A stretch of DNA of 64,000 nucleotides from contig JADJTQ010000006.1 in the NCBI GenBank assembly GCA_016711125.1, positions 62,001 to 126,000 of the forward strand. Direction: 5' to 3'. Made by a program: the position numbers and the translations under genes. A model generated the notes under the pieces. That model was given only the letters and a program-made list of their open reading frames with translations, was not told where the DNA came from and ran no database searches. Source of the DNA: Saprospiraceae bacterium. GTDB taxonomy: Bacteria; Bacteroidota; Bacteroidia; Chitinophagales; Saprospiraceae. Each line of letters begins with the position of its first letter. Position 1 is the first letter of the stretch. Below, piece after piece: positions 1 to 8,903 of the stretch.

Positions 1-783
1 TGCATTAAAGCTGTCACCTGCACCGATGGCATCAATGACCTTGGGATTATGATATGAAGGATGTTCGATAGAATTACCCATTGAGTACATGATGGATCCC
101 CTGACACCCATTTTTACCGTTAGAATCTCGCACAGGTCTTTTATTTTATTCACTGCTTCTGGCAAACTTCGACTTTTAGTGGAATGGATGATTTCTAGTT
201 CGTTTGGAAGAAAAATGCTCACATGTGGTAATATTTGATCGTAATTGATCTCCCACTTTTCCAAGGGATCCCACTGCATGTCAAAAGAAGTTGTTAGCCC
301 GGCTTTTCTGGCAGATTGGAAGATATAGCCAATGTCTTCCTTTAACCCTGTTTGAAAGTAGAAGGAGGAAATATGTAGGTGATGAAACTGATCAAACAGC
401 TCAAAAGGGATGTCTGTCATTTTAAGATTTGCCATGGCTCCCAAAAATGTCACATTTGCCCGGTCTTCCATTTCATTGAGCACAATGGTTGCCCCTGTCT
501 TGGTAGTTGCGTCAATCAAAACTGATGTCGTGTCTACATTTCCCTTTCTCAATTCCTCCATTGTAAATCTTCCAAAAAGATCGGATCCGACTTTGCCGAG
601 AAACGATGTTTTGAGGCCCAGGCTGGCGATATTGGCAGCAAAGATGGCTGAGGAACTACCCAGCGTCAGATTCATCTCATTAGCGAGAACTTCAGCACCG
701 ATTTTTGGTGTGGCAGATAATTCATTAAGAATTAAATCAATGTTTAACTCACCAATCACCAATACATCGAAAGGCTTGCTCAT
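1..783 (-). CDS. PfkB-family sugar kinase (C-terminus beyond window)
   Basis: This is a ribokinase/PfkB-fold carbohydrate kinase that should phosphorylate a sugar or sugar phosphate with ATP in the cytoplasm. The 261 visible residues begin MSKPFDVLVIGELNIDLIL, the usual first strand with the substrate-binding Asp. A Gly-rich stretch follows near residues 42-50, and the window edge cuts inside the PfkB signature, IGAGDSFNA, whose Asp is the catalytic base. About 40-50 residues are missing. The AgaS homologue at 10200 and the DeoR regulator at 5619 suggest the substrate is tagatose-6-phosphate or a related ketose phosphate, but this is inferred from context. The start at 783 is the first ATG, preceded by an AGGA-rich stretch. 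The gene is divergent from the permease at 1228. Confidence 0.93.
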   Translation of the reverse strand, partial: MSKPFDVLVIGELNIDLILNELSATPKIGAEVLANEMNLTLGSSSAIFAANIASLGLKTSFLGKVGSDLFGRFTMEELRKGNVDTTSVLIDATTKTGATIVLNEMEDRANVTFLGAMANLKMTDIPFELFDQFHHLHISSFYFQTGLKEDIGYIFQSARKAGLTTSFDMQWDPLEKWEINYDQILPHVSIFLPNELEIIHSTKSRSLPEAVNKIKDLCEILTVKMGVRGSIMYSMGNSIEHPSYHNPKVIDAIGAGDSFNA

Positions 784-1227
784 ATTCCTTATCCTCGGTA
801 AAGTTTTATCCAGGTTTTCACAAACCTGCAATGAAGAATGTGTCGTAATAATCATTATGAAGGTTTCTTCAGTAGCTATTATATTGTGCTAAATCTGAGG
901 AAAATTGCATAATGTGAAAGTAAATTCGAAATTAAAGAAAAATTATCACACTTTCAAAAGCTTTCTAATTTGTAAAAAACTATATTAGTCGAATAATACT
1001 TATCAAGGAATTGCTAAGGCCAGAGAAAATCACCCTGACTAAATACGGAAGTTACAATATATACTAAGAGTATGCCGCACAGCCACTATTTGGGGAGAGA
1101 CTATTTTCTGAAGTGATCCTCAGTTTCTTAGTGTGGGTCAAATCCCAGGCTAAGAAGTCGATGGTTAGGTCAATGTAAAATTCAGCAATGCGGTAACGTG
1201 AAAGAAAGATGTTTAAAACAATGAATA
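784..1227. other. Divergent intergenic region
   Basis: This 444-bp gap lies between the divergent kinase and permease genes and should hold both promoters. I find no convincing -33/TAnnTTTG pair. The clearest signal is the conserved block at 925-972, listed separately. No open reading frame here looks coding. Confidence 0.6.
925..972. promoter_or_regulatory. Candidate DeoR/AgaR-type operator
   Basis: The block starts TTCGAAATTAAA and contains CTTTCAAAAGCTTTC at 951-965, a direct repeat of CTTTC with a 10-bp period. Nearly the same block occurs at 8750-8797 in the other divergent intergenic region of this locus. Spaced TTTC repeats are a known feature of AgaR-type (DeoR family) operators in enterobacteria. 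A DeoR gene sits at 5619. Binding itself is inferred. Confidence 0.5.
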
Positions 1228-2118
1228 ATGTTGACTAGGGTAGATGGTAAGCTCAATTTCCGGTCTTGGTGGTTTTATGCTTTGGCAGCCGCCTTGTTGT
1301 GGGGACTATGGGGTGCTTTAATAGAAATACCGGAAAAGGGTGGCTTTCCCGCCACATTAGGATATTGTGTCTGGGCCATTGTCATGTTACTTCCTGCGGT
1401 TATTGTCTTGAGAAGTATAGGTTGGAAACTGGAGCTTGACCGAAAATCAATTTGGTACGGTTGCGTTATTGGATTTCTTGGGGCCGCAGGTCAGCTGGTA
1501 CTCTTTCAGGCTTTAATCCTGGGCCCTGCCTACGTAGTTTTTCCACTGATTTCATTGTCACCGGTTGTCACGATAGTTTTATCAATAATTTTTCTGAAAG
1601 AGAAGGCCTCACTTGGATCCTGGATTGGGATAGTTTTGGCATTATTGGCTGTTCCTTTACTATCTTATCAACCTGCAGAAGGCAACGATAATGGAATTTT
1701 CTGGATATTATTGTCGCTACTGGTGTTCCTGGCTTGGGGTCTTCAAGCTTATTTTATGAAACTGGCTAACCATGTGATGAAAGCCGAAAGCATCTTTTTC
1801 TATATGACTCTGACCGGTATTCTATTAATCCCGATCGCTATTTTTATGACTGATTTTGATCAGGATATTACATGGGGCGTTAGCGGTCCTTTATTAACGG
1901 CGGCTATACAATTATTAAATGCGGTCGGAGCGCTATGTCTTGTTTATGCATTTAGATATGGCAAGGCTATAATCGTGAGCCCGGTTACCAATGCAGGCGC
2001 CCCTGTGATAACTGTTGTCTTATCGTTATTGATTTATTCGGTGATGCCGCACTGGATTATCCTGGGGGGAATGATCATTGCAATCATTGCCATTGTTCTA
2101 ATGTCAGCTAATGAGTAA
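1228..2118 (+). CDS. EamA/DMT-family permease
   Basis: This is a 296-residue integral membrane protein with about ten hydrophobic helices in two repeats of five, the layout of EamA-type drug/metabolite transporters. A Trp-rich start (WWFYALAAALLWGLWGALIEIP) leads into helix 1. The second repeat begins near residue 155 (GIFWILLSLLVFLAWGLQAYFM). In this neighbourhood a sugar or amino sugar is a plausible cargo, like the glucose/rhamnose-type carriers in the same superfamily, but the sequence does not fix the substrate. The ATG at 1228 is used because an ATG at 1221 in another frame stops after five codons. The gene is divergent from the PfkB kinase and probably co-regulated with it. Confidence 0.88.
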   Translation: MLTRVDGKLNFRSWWFYALAAALLWGLWGALIEIPEKGGFPATLGYCVWAIVMLLPAVIVLRSIGWKLELDRKSIWYGCVIGFLGAAGQLVLFQALILGPAYVVFPLISLSPVVTIVLSIIFLKEKASLGSWIGIVLALLAVPLLSYQPAEGNDNGIFWILLSLLVFLAWGLQAYFMKLANHVMKAESIFFYMTLTGILLIPIAIFMTDFDQDITWGVSGPLLTAAIQLLNAVGALCLVYAFRYGKAIIVSPVTNAGAPVITVVLSLLIYSVMPHWIILGGMIIAIIAIVLMSANE

Positions 2119-2277
2119 GTGTGATCTTTTGACACTGGGGGTTTACCGATATTAATTTGAGATCGTATTTTTTTTGGAAACTAGGTATGTACGGCCAATT
2201 TGTGCCTATCCATTGGCATGCTAAACTATGGAGGAATGTGCTGCTGCATTGTGATGAAGGTTAATTAGAAGGGCCCC

Positions 2278-2673
2278 TCATGCAGGGAACTGTGATCTTT
2301 CCGTAGCTGCAAACTCGCTGTATTGCTCCCAGCTAATGCCATCCCTGGAAGTGGTATAACCTTAATATTTCGGACTCGTGTCACCTCCATCATATCCCGG
2401 GTATCACATTTTATATAGAGAATTTTCGTATCGGATATATCCCCATGCTCTTATTTTTTTATCCCAAGTATCTGATCCAGTTCCTTCAAGGACAGGATTT
2501 GATCCATAAGCGGTAAAATGAACCATTAGGCAGCGAAAATCGCTATCTTCTGTTGACGGTTGGGTTGATTTATAGGACAGCTGCAGCCAAAACCGATTAG
2601 TAGCGATGCCAGGCAGCCTTTTACCCACAGGCGGGCTTATTGAGCTGGTTCTAATTTTTACCTTGTTAAGCAA
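2278..2673 (-). pseudogene. Beta-propeller glycosidase remnant (GH43/GH32-like)
   Basis: Reading through two in-frame stops (TGA after YENSLYKM, TAA after DTSPKY) gives NPVLEGTGSDTWDKK, then RAWGYIRYENSLYKM, then YDGGDTSPKY, then GYTTSRDGISWEQYSEF. The pattern of NPVL, W-D, K-M-(W)-Y-x-G and G-Y-T-S-x-D-G-x-x-W is the blade pattern of five-bladed beta-propeller glycosidases (GH32/43/117/130 type). Only about 130 residues survive, with no intact ends, and at least one stop could be a mutated Trp codon (TGG to TGA). It is a decayed relic of a carbohydrate-active gene inside the locus. The exact family is uncertain. Confidence 0.7.
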
Positions 2674-2965
2674 GATATGCGAAATATGAAATTTACGAAT
2701 AGTTTTTATTTATAAGTAAAACATTACGAATACTTATTTATTTAGTATTTTCGGTGCGGTTAGTGTTCAAAGTGGAGGACTGATCTGTACATGTCAGGGT
2801 CATCACTGGTATCTGCTTTATAGCAAGCAAAAACTGATTTTACACAGGTATTGAATCCGAAAACAGGAGATCAGGGGAACTTCCATTTTTGGAAACGGAT
2901 TCATCAAGAGCTCAATTTATTTAAAATGGAAACCCTGGAACATTGAAGTAAAAGAAATTTAGTTT

Positions 2966-5230
2966 ATGATAACAAGTGGGTTGCAGACCATTGGGCTTGA
3001 ATTGAAAGACTCCGACATTCGAAATCATGGTTGGTTGTATTGTATCTGTATTTTTTCACCGTGCATCTTATTTGGCCAATACTCTAAAACGGAACATCGG
3101 GCTATAGAGCAATTTGAAACGGCTATCAACAAACCGGGCAACTATGGTAAAGTTGGCGCCACATATGTACTAACAGCTGATATTTCCTGCGAACAGAGCG
3201 CAATATTCCTGGGTAAGGATGTCACTTTGGATTTAAATGGATATACGATTACCTACGCCGATGCCAACTATAACCATATTCCCAACGCGGGATTTGAAGA
3301 TGGACTCAGGCATTGGGATGTATCTAAGGCGCCCGGCGCGAAAGTCGTCAATACGAAAGATGCACATGTCTTTGTCGGTGCGAAGATTTTAAGTCTTCGA
3401 GCAGGTGATGAATTGGGTTCAGAATATATTTATTTGCCCGTAGCCAACCGTTCATATTTTGCTATGTGCGGTATCACGGGGCACTATTACTCAGATATGA
3501 GGGGTGATCTGGCAAATGAAATGAAAATAAGTCTTTTTGTTGAAGATGAAAATGAGCATTCCATAATCGTAAATACAGCTTATGGAGATGGCATTAAGCC
3601 AAGTTGTCCAGTGTTGCAAAAATCTCCCAGGCTTGGGGGAGGTTTTATTACCGCTCATTTGAACAATTTACCCACTGGTAGGTATCGCATACGGGTGAGG
3701 GCTGAGGTGGATTGCCTGATCGACGAAGTCGATATAAGGCCAGCTATGGATGTGGGGATTGGAATTGTCGGGGAAACCCATCCCTATGGTAGCTATGAAG
3801 ATTTATATGAAATTGTGCACAGTGCTTTTTTTGATTACACGGATGTAGCAGTAATCGGTAAGCCGGCAGAAGGTATTCCGGTGGTAGAAGGCAGGGGTAC
3901 CATTCTTATTAAAAATGGCATAATAAAAAATGGAACAAATGGAGTTTTATCCTGGGGAATTCAATCTACTGCGTCAGATGTCAGAATCATACTGGACAAT
4001 GTGCATATTATTTCTTCTGGAATTAATTGCACTGCGGTCGATGTGCCACAGGCTGCTATTAAGCACTGTTTTTTTGAAGTGGACAATCCATTTCTAATTA
4101 ACCGTCATGGATCTCAGTATTATGCCGTTGATTTACGCGGTCCTTTGCCATCGGAAGTGGCGTATTCTGAATTTATGGGAGGCCAGGGTTGTCTTGTTTT
4201 CAAAGGAAAATATTCAAGTATTCATGACAATTATTTTGTAAACCATCAGATGGTCACAAACCATTATAGTATCATGGCGATTGGTGATAGTTCGCATATA
4301 TTTCAAAATATAATTGAACCCGAAGTTGGCTCGGGTATCGAAATATTTGTACATAAGGGAATGGCAGTATTTAGTAACCGGATAAAAGTAAAATCGTCAC
4401 CTCCAACCTGTGAATATGGGCAGGAAGAATACAGTGTCGCAGCGATCCGCATTGCCGATTACAATGCCTCACCAGGAAGTGAAAGAAGTGCTTCCGAGAA
4501 TAAATTGTATAATAATACAATTTATGTTGAAGGTAGGGATTTTCCGGAATTCCCGAAGTATAAACCAATGGCCTGGGCTGTTTTTTATAGTGCCAGTGGT
4601 GGCGAAAATTACATTTTCGGAAATGAAATTTATGTGGATCAAAAGGACCCATCATCAAAAGCAGAAGCCGCCGCATTCTATGTTTGCCCGGGTTTAAACG
4701 GAAAGGGAGGATCTTTCTACGACAATCAGATTTATACCAATGTCCCTGCAGCATGGATCGCAACGATGTATGGTGGAACCGCCAATACGAATTTTTCTTA
4801 TAATAAAATATATAAATGGGGAGATACCGGGATCCCTTTTAAGCCTTTTAGGATGGGATGGGATCCATGTACTACTTGCTATGCAAAAAATATACTATTC
4901 AATTCCAATCAAATAGATGGAGCAGCATTCGATATTGATATGACTGATCAAGATCATAGCTTTGAAATTTACTGGACTTTAAAAATAAATATAAGCGATG
5001 GATCAGGGAAACCAGTCGCCGATTCTGAAATATTCATTGAAGACAAATCCAGTAAAGTTGTTGGCCGCGGCAATACAGATATTCGGGGCGAGTTTACTAT
5101 TGAATTATTGGATTATATATTTGAGAATGGTGAAAAAAAAATTGATAATACCTATTTGGTGAAATGTAATAAAAAAGCGGAAACGGTGATCCTGGATCAG
5201 GATATGTCATTGACGATAATAGTGGATTAG
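2966..5230 (+). CDS. Secreted right-handed beta-helix protein (pectate-lyase-like fold)
   Basis: This 754-residue protein has a hydrophobic signal-like segment around residues 22-38 (WLYCICIFSPCILFGQ). A short helix-forming start region follows (VTLDLNGYTIT near residue 90, typical of beta-helix caps). Residues about 105-255 resemble an inserted carbohydrate-binding beta-sandwich (NAGFEDGLRHWDV). From about 290 to 660 come repeated N-x-I/F-x-x-N turns (YNNTIYVEG, IFGNEIYV, FYDNQIYT, FSYNKIYK, FNSNQIDG), the hallmark of parallel beta-helix coils. The last 80 residues resemble a carboxypeptidase-regulatory-like domain. Such proteins include polysaccharide lyases and epimerases, but no catalytic set is recognisable. 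A role in cleaving the locus polysaccharide is inferred from context. Confidence 0.78.
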   Translation: MITSGLQTIGLELKDSDIRNHGWLYCICIFSPCILFGQYSKTEHRAIEQFETAINKPGNYGKVGATYVLTADISCEQSAIFLGKDVTLDLNGYTITYADANYNHIPNAGFEDGLRHWDVSKAPGAKVVNTKDAHVFVGAKILSLRAGDELGSEYIYLPVANRSYFAMCGITGHYYSDMRGDLANEMKISLFVEDENEHSIIVNTAYGDGIKPSCPVLQKSPRLGGGFITAHLNNLPTGRYRIRVRAEVDCLIDEVDIRPAMDVGIGIVGETHPYGSYEDLYEIVHSAFFDYTDVAVIGKPAEGIPVVEGRGTILIKNGIIKNGTNGVLSWGIQSTASDVRIILDNVHIISSGINCTAVDVPQAAIKHCFFEVDNPFLINRHGSQYYAVDLRGPLPSEVAYSEFMGGQGCLVFKGKYSSIHDNYFVNHQMVTNHYSIMAIGDSSHIFQNIIEPEVGSGIEIFVHKGMAVFSNRIKVKSSPPTCEYGQEEYSVAAIRIADYNASPGSERSASENKLYNNTIYVEGRDFPEFPKYKPMAWAVFYSASGGENYIFGNEIYVDQKDPSSKAEAAAFYVCPGLNGKGGSFYDNQIYTNVPAAWIATMYGGTANTNFSYNKIYKWGDTGIPFKPFRMGWDPCTTCYAKNILFNSNQIDGAAFDIDMTDQDHSFEIYWTLKINISDGSGKPVADSEIFIEDKSSKVVGRGNTDIRGEFTIELLDYIFENGEKKIDNTYLVKCNKKAETVILDQDMSLTIIVD

Positions 5231-5554
5231 ATGTGGACTTTTATTTTCAATTGAATGGAGGTTAAAAAAGGCAGAAATTTATTTTCCAATTCTGTTTAAT
5301 CAAATACTGAAGTCGGGAAAGAACTACCTTCTGGTTTGTTTTCCACCTAATAGTTCTTCAAATTGTTTTAAGAAATTTTGACCTATGATAGATACATGTT
5401 CAACAGCCCATTACTTTGAATTTTTTATATTTGCAAATACTTTTCTACTTTATACTCTGAGGGGTTGGGTCCTATGAAATCAGGAGGCAAATCCAGGGTT
5501 GAAGGGCTATAGAAACATTTCGCAAGATATCAATAGATCTCGCGTAATATTGAC

Positions 5555-5568
5555 GAAAGTATATAAAT
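5555..5568. promoter_or_regulatory. Candidate operator upstream of the DeoR gene
   Basis: GAAAGTATATAAAT lies 51 bp before the DeoR start. The same core, AAAAGTATATAAAT, overlaps the AgaS start (10188-10201), and AAAAGTATACGAAAG lies at 12301 before SusC. This suggests autoregulation plus a regulon, but it is only pattern similarity. The rest of the 388-bp gap from 5231 shows no gene. Confidence 0.35.
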
Positions 5569-5618
5569 CGCTTCTCTTTATAGAATGTGTTATTTGAAAT
5601 TGTAATATTGTCGATAGA

Positions 5619-6404
5619 ATGGAGACATCAGGCAGGACATCTACCGTAGGTAGGAGGATCGTAATCCTCGATCAATTAAATAGGAACGGGCAAGTTGGCG
5701 TCACTGAATTAAGTCAGTCATTAGGCGTGAGTGAAGTAACGATTCGAAATGACCTGACGCAATTGGAAAAGAAGGGGATGTTGCTTCGCGCAAGGGGTGG
5801 TGCTCTGCAGATTAAGCCCAACTATGCTGGTGCCGATTATCCTTTGTCAGACAAACAGAAGAAGCATCTTCCCGAAAAAAGAAGTATTGGAGTCAGGGCA
5901 GCAGGTCTTATTGAGGAGGGCAATACGATCATCCTGGATTCGGGATCGACTACTTTTGAAATAGCAAGAAACCTTGGTAATTTCAGCGATCTAACGGTGA
6001 TCACAAATGCCTTGAATGTTGCAACCTATCTAGCTGAGAATAAGAATATTAGCGTAATCGTACCGGGTGGTACACTCAGGAATAATTCTATGTCACTTGT
6101 CGGTATTCTGGCCGAAAAGGGAATTAGAAACTATTACTGTGATAAATTATTTCTAGGTGTCGATGGGTTTGATTGCGATTATGGAGTCTCCACCCCAAAC
6201 CTTGAAGAGTCTCACTTGAACCAGATCATGATTGAGATTTCTAAAGAAGTAATTGTTGTGGCTGATTCGAGCAAATTTCAGAAGAGAGGTTTTGCCTTAA
6301 TTACACCAATCGAAAAGATTGATACCGTTGTGACTGATTCCGGAATTCCCAGCAGTGTGAAAAGTAAACTTGATTCTCTTGGAATTAAGGTTTTAATCGC
6401 TTAA
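5619..6404 (+). CDS. DeoR/GlpR-family transcriptional repressor (AgaR-like)
   Basis: This 261-residue cytoplasmic regulator has the standard family length. Residues 8-60 form the DeoR winged helix-turn-helix (RRIVILDQLNRNGQVGVTEL, then LGVSEVTIRNDLTQLEKKG, then RARGGAL). Residues about 90-245 form the sugar-phosphate sensor, with DSGSTTFEIARNL near 107 and ITNALNVATYLA near 128. The sensor fold is related to ribose-5-phosphate isomerase A. Members of this family repress sugar-catabolic genes and are released by phosphorylated intermediates. With PfkB and AgaS homologues nearby, the inducer may be a galactosamine- or tagatose-phosphate. Conserved boxes at 925, 5555, 8750, 10188 and 12301 are candidate targets. 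Confidence 0.93.
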   Translation: METSGRTSTVGRRIVILDQLNRNGQVGVTELSQSLGVSEVTIRNDLTQLEKKGMLLRARGGALQIKPNYAGADYPLSDKQKKHLPEKRSIGVRAAGLIEEGNTIILDSGSTTFEIARNLGNFSDLTVITNALNVATYLAENKNISVIVPGGTLRNNSMSLVGILAEKGIRNYYCDKLFLGVDGFDCDYGVSTPNLEESHLNQIMIEISKEVIVVADSSKFQKRGFALITPIEKIDTVVTDSGIPSSVKSKLDSLGIKVLIA

Positions 6405-6492
6405 CCAGGCGAATATAAGAGCGAGTTGGGATGGTTTTTTCATTCAGTAGTTGTTGATACCAACCGACTAAATTGAATAGTTGATCACTAGA

Positions 6493-8727
6493 TCAAGGTT
6501 TCAGATACCTTTTCCGATAGTAATCCTGATAATCCTGTAATTGCTGCTGGTATTTTTCTAGTCCCAGGAGCTGTTCGTCGTAGATCCAATAGGTCATATC
6601 TGCTGTTCGGTTGGCAAAGTGCCGGGCTCGATCTTGCTCAAAAAAGTATTTTTTGTTGGCTGTAGACATTCCTTTGGGAAGTCTTGTCTTCTCCCAGGTG
6701 CTCACTAGGTCCTCAAAGACTGCTTTTCTGCGGTTTAGTGAAAAAGTGATTAAGTCGTTAGCTTCTTGCAAGTGTTGATAGGCCACATCGTGACTTTCAA
6801 AGTGACTGCGATGAGCGGCGGTGATCGATTTTTCCAACTTCTCCAGATCATCATAGACCAGGGCCGTGTGTCGAATCAAATTGGCAATGGTGCGAAAAAT
6901 TTCCAAATCATAGCTATTTTTAATACCTAACTCCAGATTGCTGCTGATAATAGACAACGCTCTTTTCATCTTTCCCTCGATAAGACTGGATCTCTGTAAA
7001 ATTTCGCCATATTCCCGAGTCCAAAAAGGATCATACTCCAAGGCGTCTCCTCTGGGTAAGTCAGGTAAGTGGGTCTTACCGATATCGCCATGATGCCAGA
7101 TTTTGCGCTCAAAAGTTGATTGAAAGTAATAGGCCCCTTCATTTAGCAATTGAAACAACTCCTGCATATCAATTGCACTTGTTCCGTAATAGTTTCTAAA
7201 AAAAGTCTCGGTAAATTCATTGAGGGGTGGGTTCTTCCCATTCCAGGAGAAAGCTGCCGAGGTCACGAAGCTCAACATCCATTGTTGATTATGTAAGCCT
7301 TCATCGTCCCAGGATGTGTTAATCATCCCATCAAATGCGCCCGAAAGAGCAGTAGAGGAAAGATATTCGTAAGAATCTTGTAAACTACCTGGGGCGATGT
7401 TGTTCCCTCTCTCCTTGTAGAAATAGGGTAAAAAAGCTTGTTCTATTCCGGGATTGGGATCGTATGCATATACTTTAAATCCAAGCTCTTTCGCTTTTTT
7501 GGCGTATTTAAAATCGGCCTCTTCATACTCATAGCTCTCGGAAAGCACGAGCCCTTCCTCAGGCCGTATGTTCTTAATGGGTGACCGACCATGCTCCCAA
7601 CCCATGGGTGTTTCCCAAACCATCACTTCACGCCCCATGGATTTTAGGTGTTGAGCGGCTCTTGATACAAAAGTGTGATAGACGCCACTCCTACCTATAT
7701 CTGCTGCCTTTGATTTGCATACATCGCATGCGGCCAACTCATATGTCTCATCACTTCCGATATGTATGTATCTTGATCCTGGAGTGGCCTTAATAGCATC
7801 TTCCCAAAGATCAAATAATAGTTCGTAGGTTCCTTCTTTATATGGGCAGAACTCCCAGTTTGAAGCATCCACTTCCCGGAGGTTTTGATATTGAGCCCAT
7901 TTTAAAATGAAACTTACATGGCCTAATCCCTGCACTAGTGGGACCATCTCAATATGATATTTGGAGGCATAGTGGGTTAAGTATTGTATCTCTTCGATTG
8001 TAAAGGCGCCCGGAGCACCAATTTCGGGGTGGGAGGGATAGGCTAATTTATCTTCCCATTCCCAAACAAGAATATTGATCTTGAACCGTGCCAGATCTTT
8101 AATGAAGCTTTCTACATAAGCTTTTTTATCCTGATGGTGTTTGGTGTCATAGTGAGCAGCACGTTCACTTATGTGGGGCCAGTCTCTGATTTGCATACCT
8201 GGAATGATGTACCCGGTTTTACCCGCTTTGATCAGTTGTAAAAGCGTTTGGGTCCCATAAAACAAGCCTGCCTCCCCTGCTGCCTGAATAATTACATCAG
8301 AGCCCGAGGTTTCGAGACGGTACCCCTGGTCTCCCAGCTCAGCAAAAGTTGGTTCGCGAGATAATACGATCGATCCGGTTAATTTACTTTTTACAATTTC
8401 AGCGTCAATTCCAAATTGCTTTTTCAAATCATTGACGAGCTCCAGAGCTGCAAACAGATCCGCCTCACTTGATTTTTGATCCATGTAGATAGGCACTACA
8501 GATGCGAACTTAAATTCATCTCCACCCAGAATCACCTCTTGAGGGTAAGGTATGACATACAGACCTAAATTAGAAAGGTCAGTAGCGAATGCGTAGGTAT
8601 GAAAAGCCAGTAAAGCCAATCCTAAAGAAGAAGCCACGCTCCGTTTGGCCGACTTTATACCTTCATATATGCCATTCCTGCTATAAGTGAGGGTTAGGAT
8701 GCCAATCTTAGAAAGCAATGCTTTCAT
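6493..8727 (-). CDS. GH20 beta-N-acetylhexosaminidase
   Basis: This is an exo-acting glycoside hydrolase of 744 residues from the chosen start, removing terminal beta-GlcNAc or GalNAc. Residues about 60-190 form the GH20b-type N-terminal domain. The TIM barrel follows and carries YIHIGSDETYEL, whose Asp326-Glu327 is the substrate-assisted catalytic pair. An all-helical C-terminal extension (about 540-744) holds many Arg and Glu. The frame stays open to 8817, but that start would leave only 26 bp to the neighbouring divergent frame. ATG 8727 still leaves a long basic n-region before the hydrophobic segment SSLGLALLAFHTYAFA, so the start is not certain. It should feed hexosamines to the AgaS/PfkB route. 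Confidence 0.9.
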   Translation of the reverse strand: MKALLSKIGILTLTYSRNGIYEGIKSAKRSVASSLGLALLAFHTYAFATDLSNLGLYVIPYPQEVILGGDEFKFASVVPIYMDQKSSEADLFAALELVNDLKKQFGIDAEIVKSKLTGSIVLSREPTFAELGDQGYRLETSGSDVIIQAAGEAGLFYGTQTLLQLIKAGKTGYIIPGMQIRDWPHISERAAHYDTKHHQDKKAYVESFIKDLARFKINILVWEWEDKLAYPSHPEIGAPGAFTIEEIQYLTHYASKYHIEMVPLVQGLGHVSFILKWAQYQNLREVDASNWEFCPYKEGTYELLFDLWEDAIKATPGSRYIHIGSDETYELAACDVCKSKAADIGRSGVYHTFVSRAAQHLKSMGREVMVWETPMGWEHGRSPIKNIRPEEGLVLSESYEYEEADFKYAKKAKELGFKVYAYDPNPGIEQAFLPYFYKERGNNIAPGSLQDSYEYLSSTALSGAFDGMINTSWDDEGLHNQQWMLSFVTSAAFSWNGKNPPLNEFTETFFRNYYGTSAIDMQELFQLLNEGAYYFQSTFERKIWHHGDIGKTHLPDLPRGDALEYDPFWTREYGEILQRSSLIEGKMKRALSIISSNLELGIKNSYDLEIFRTIANLIRHTALVYDDLEKLEKSITAAHRSHFESHDVAYQHLQEANDLITFSLNRRKAVFEDLVSTWEKTRLPKGMSTANKKYFFEQDRARHFANRTADMTYWIYDEQLLGLEKYQQQLQDYQDYYRKRYLKP

Positions 8728-8749
8728 TTTAGATGAAATTGTAAGATGA

Positions 8750-8797
8750 TTCGAAATTAAATAAAAATTTCTATCTTTCATAAAGTTTCTAATTGAA
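8750..8797. promoter_or_regulatory. Candidate DeoR/AgaR-type operator in divergent promoter region
   Basis: The block begins TTCGAAATTAAA and contains CTTTCATAAAGTTTC at 8775-8789, followed by TAATT. It matches the block at 925-972 over about 45 bp with the same spacing. It lies between the GH20 start (8727) and the lipoprotein start (8904), which supports those shortened starts and a shared control. Confidence 0.5.
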
Positions 8798-8903
8798 GAT
8801 GAAGATAGAATGAACATTTTGAAAGAAAAACAATTAGAAGAAGGTGAAGTCTAGATTTCGATCCACAAAGGCCAGAAGTTTTTCTTCTTCAAATGCAATT
8901 TAT

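Noticed and set aside
410..892. Plus-strand frame of 160 codons
   Set aside because: It is the complementary shadow of the PfkB kinase on the minus strand.
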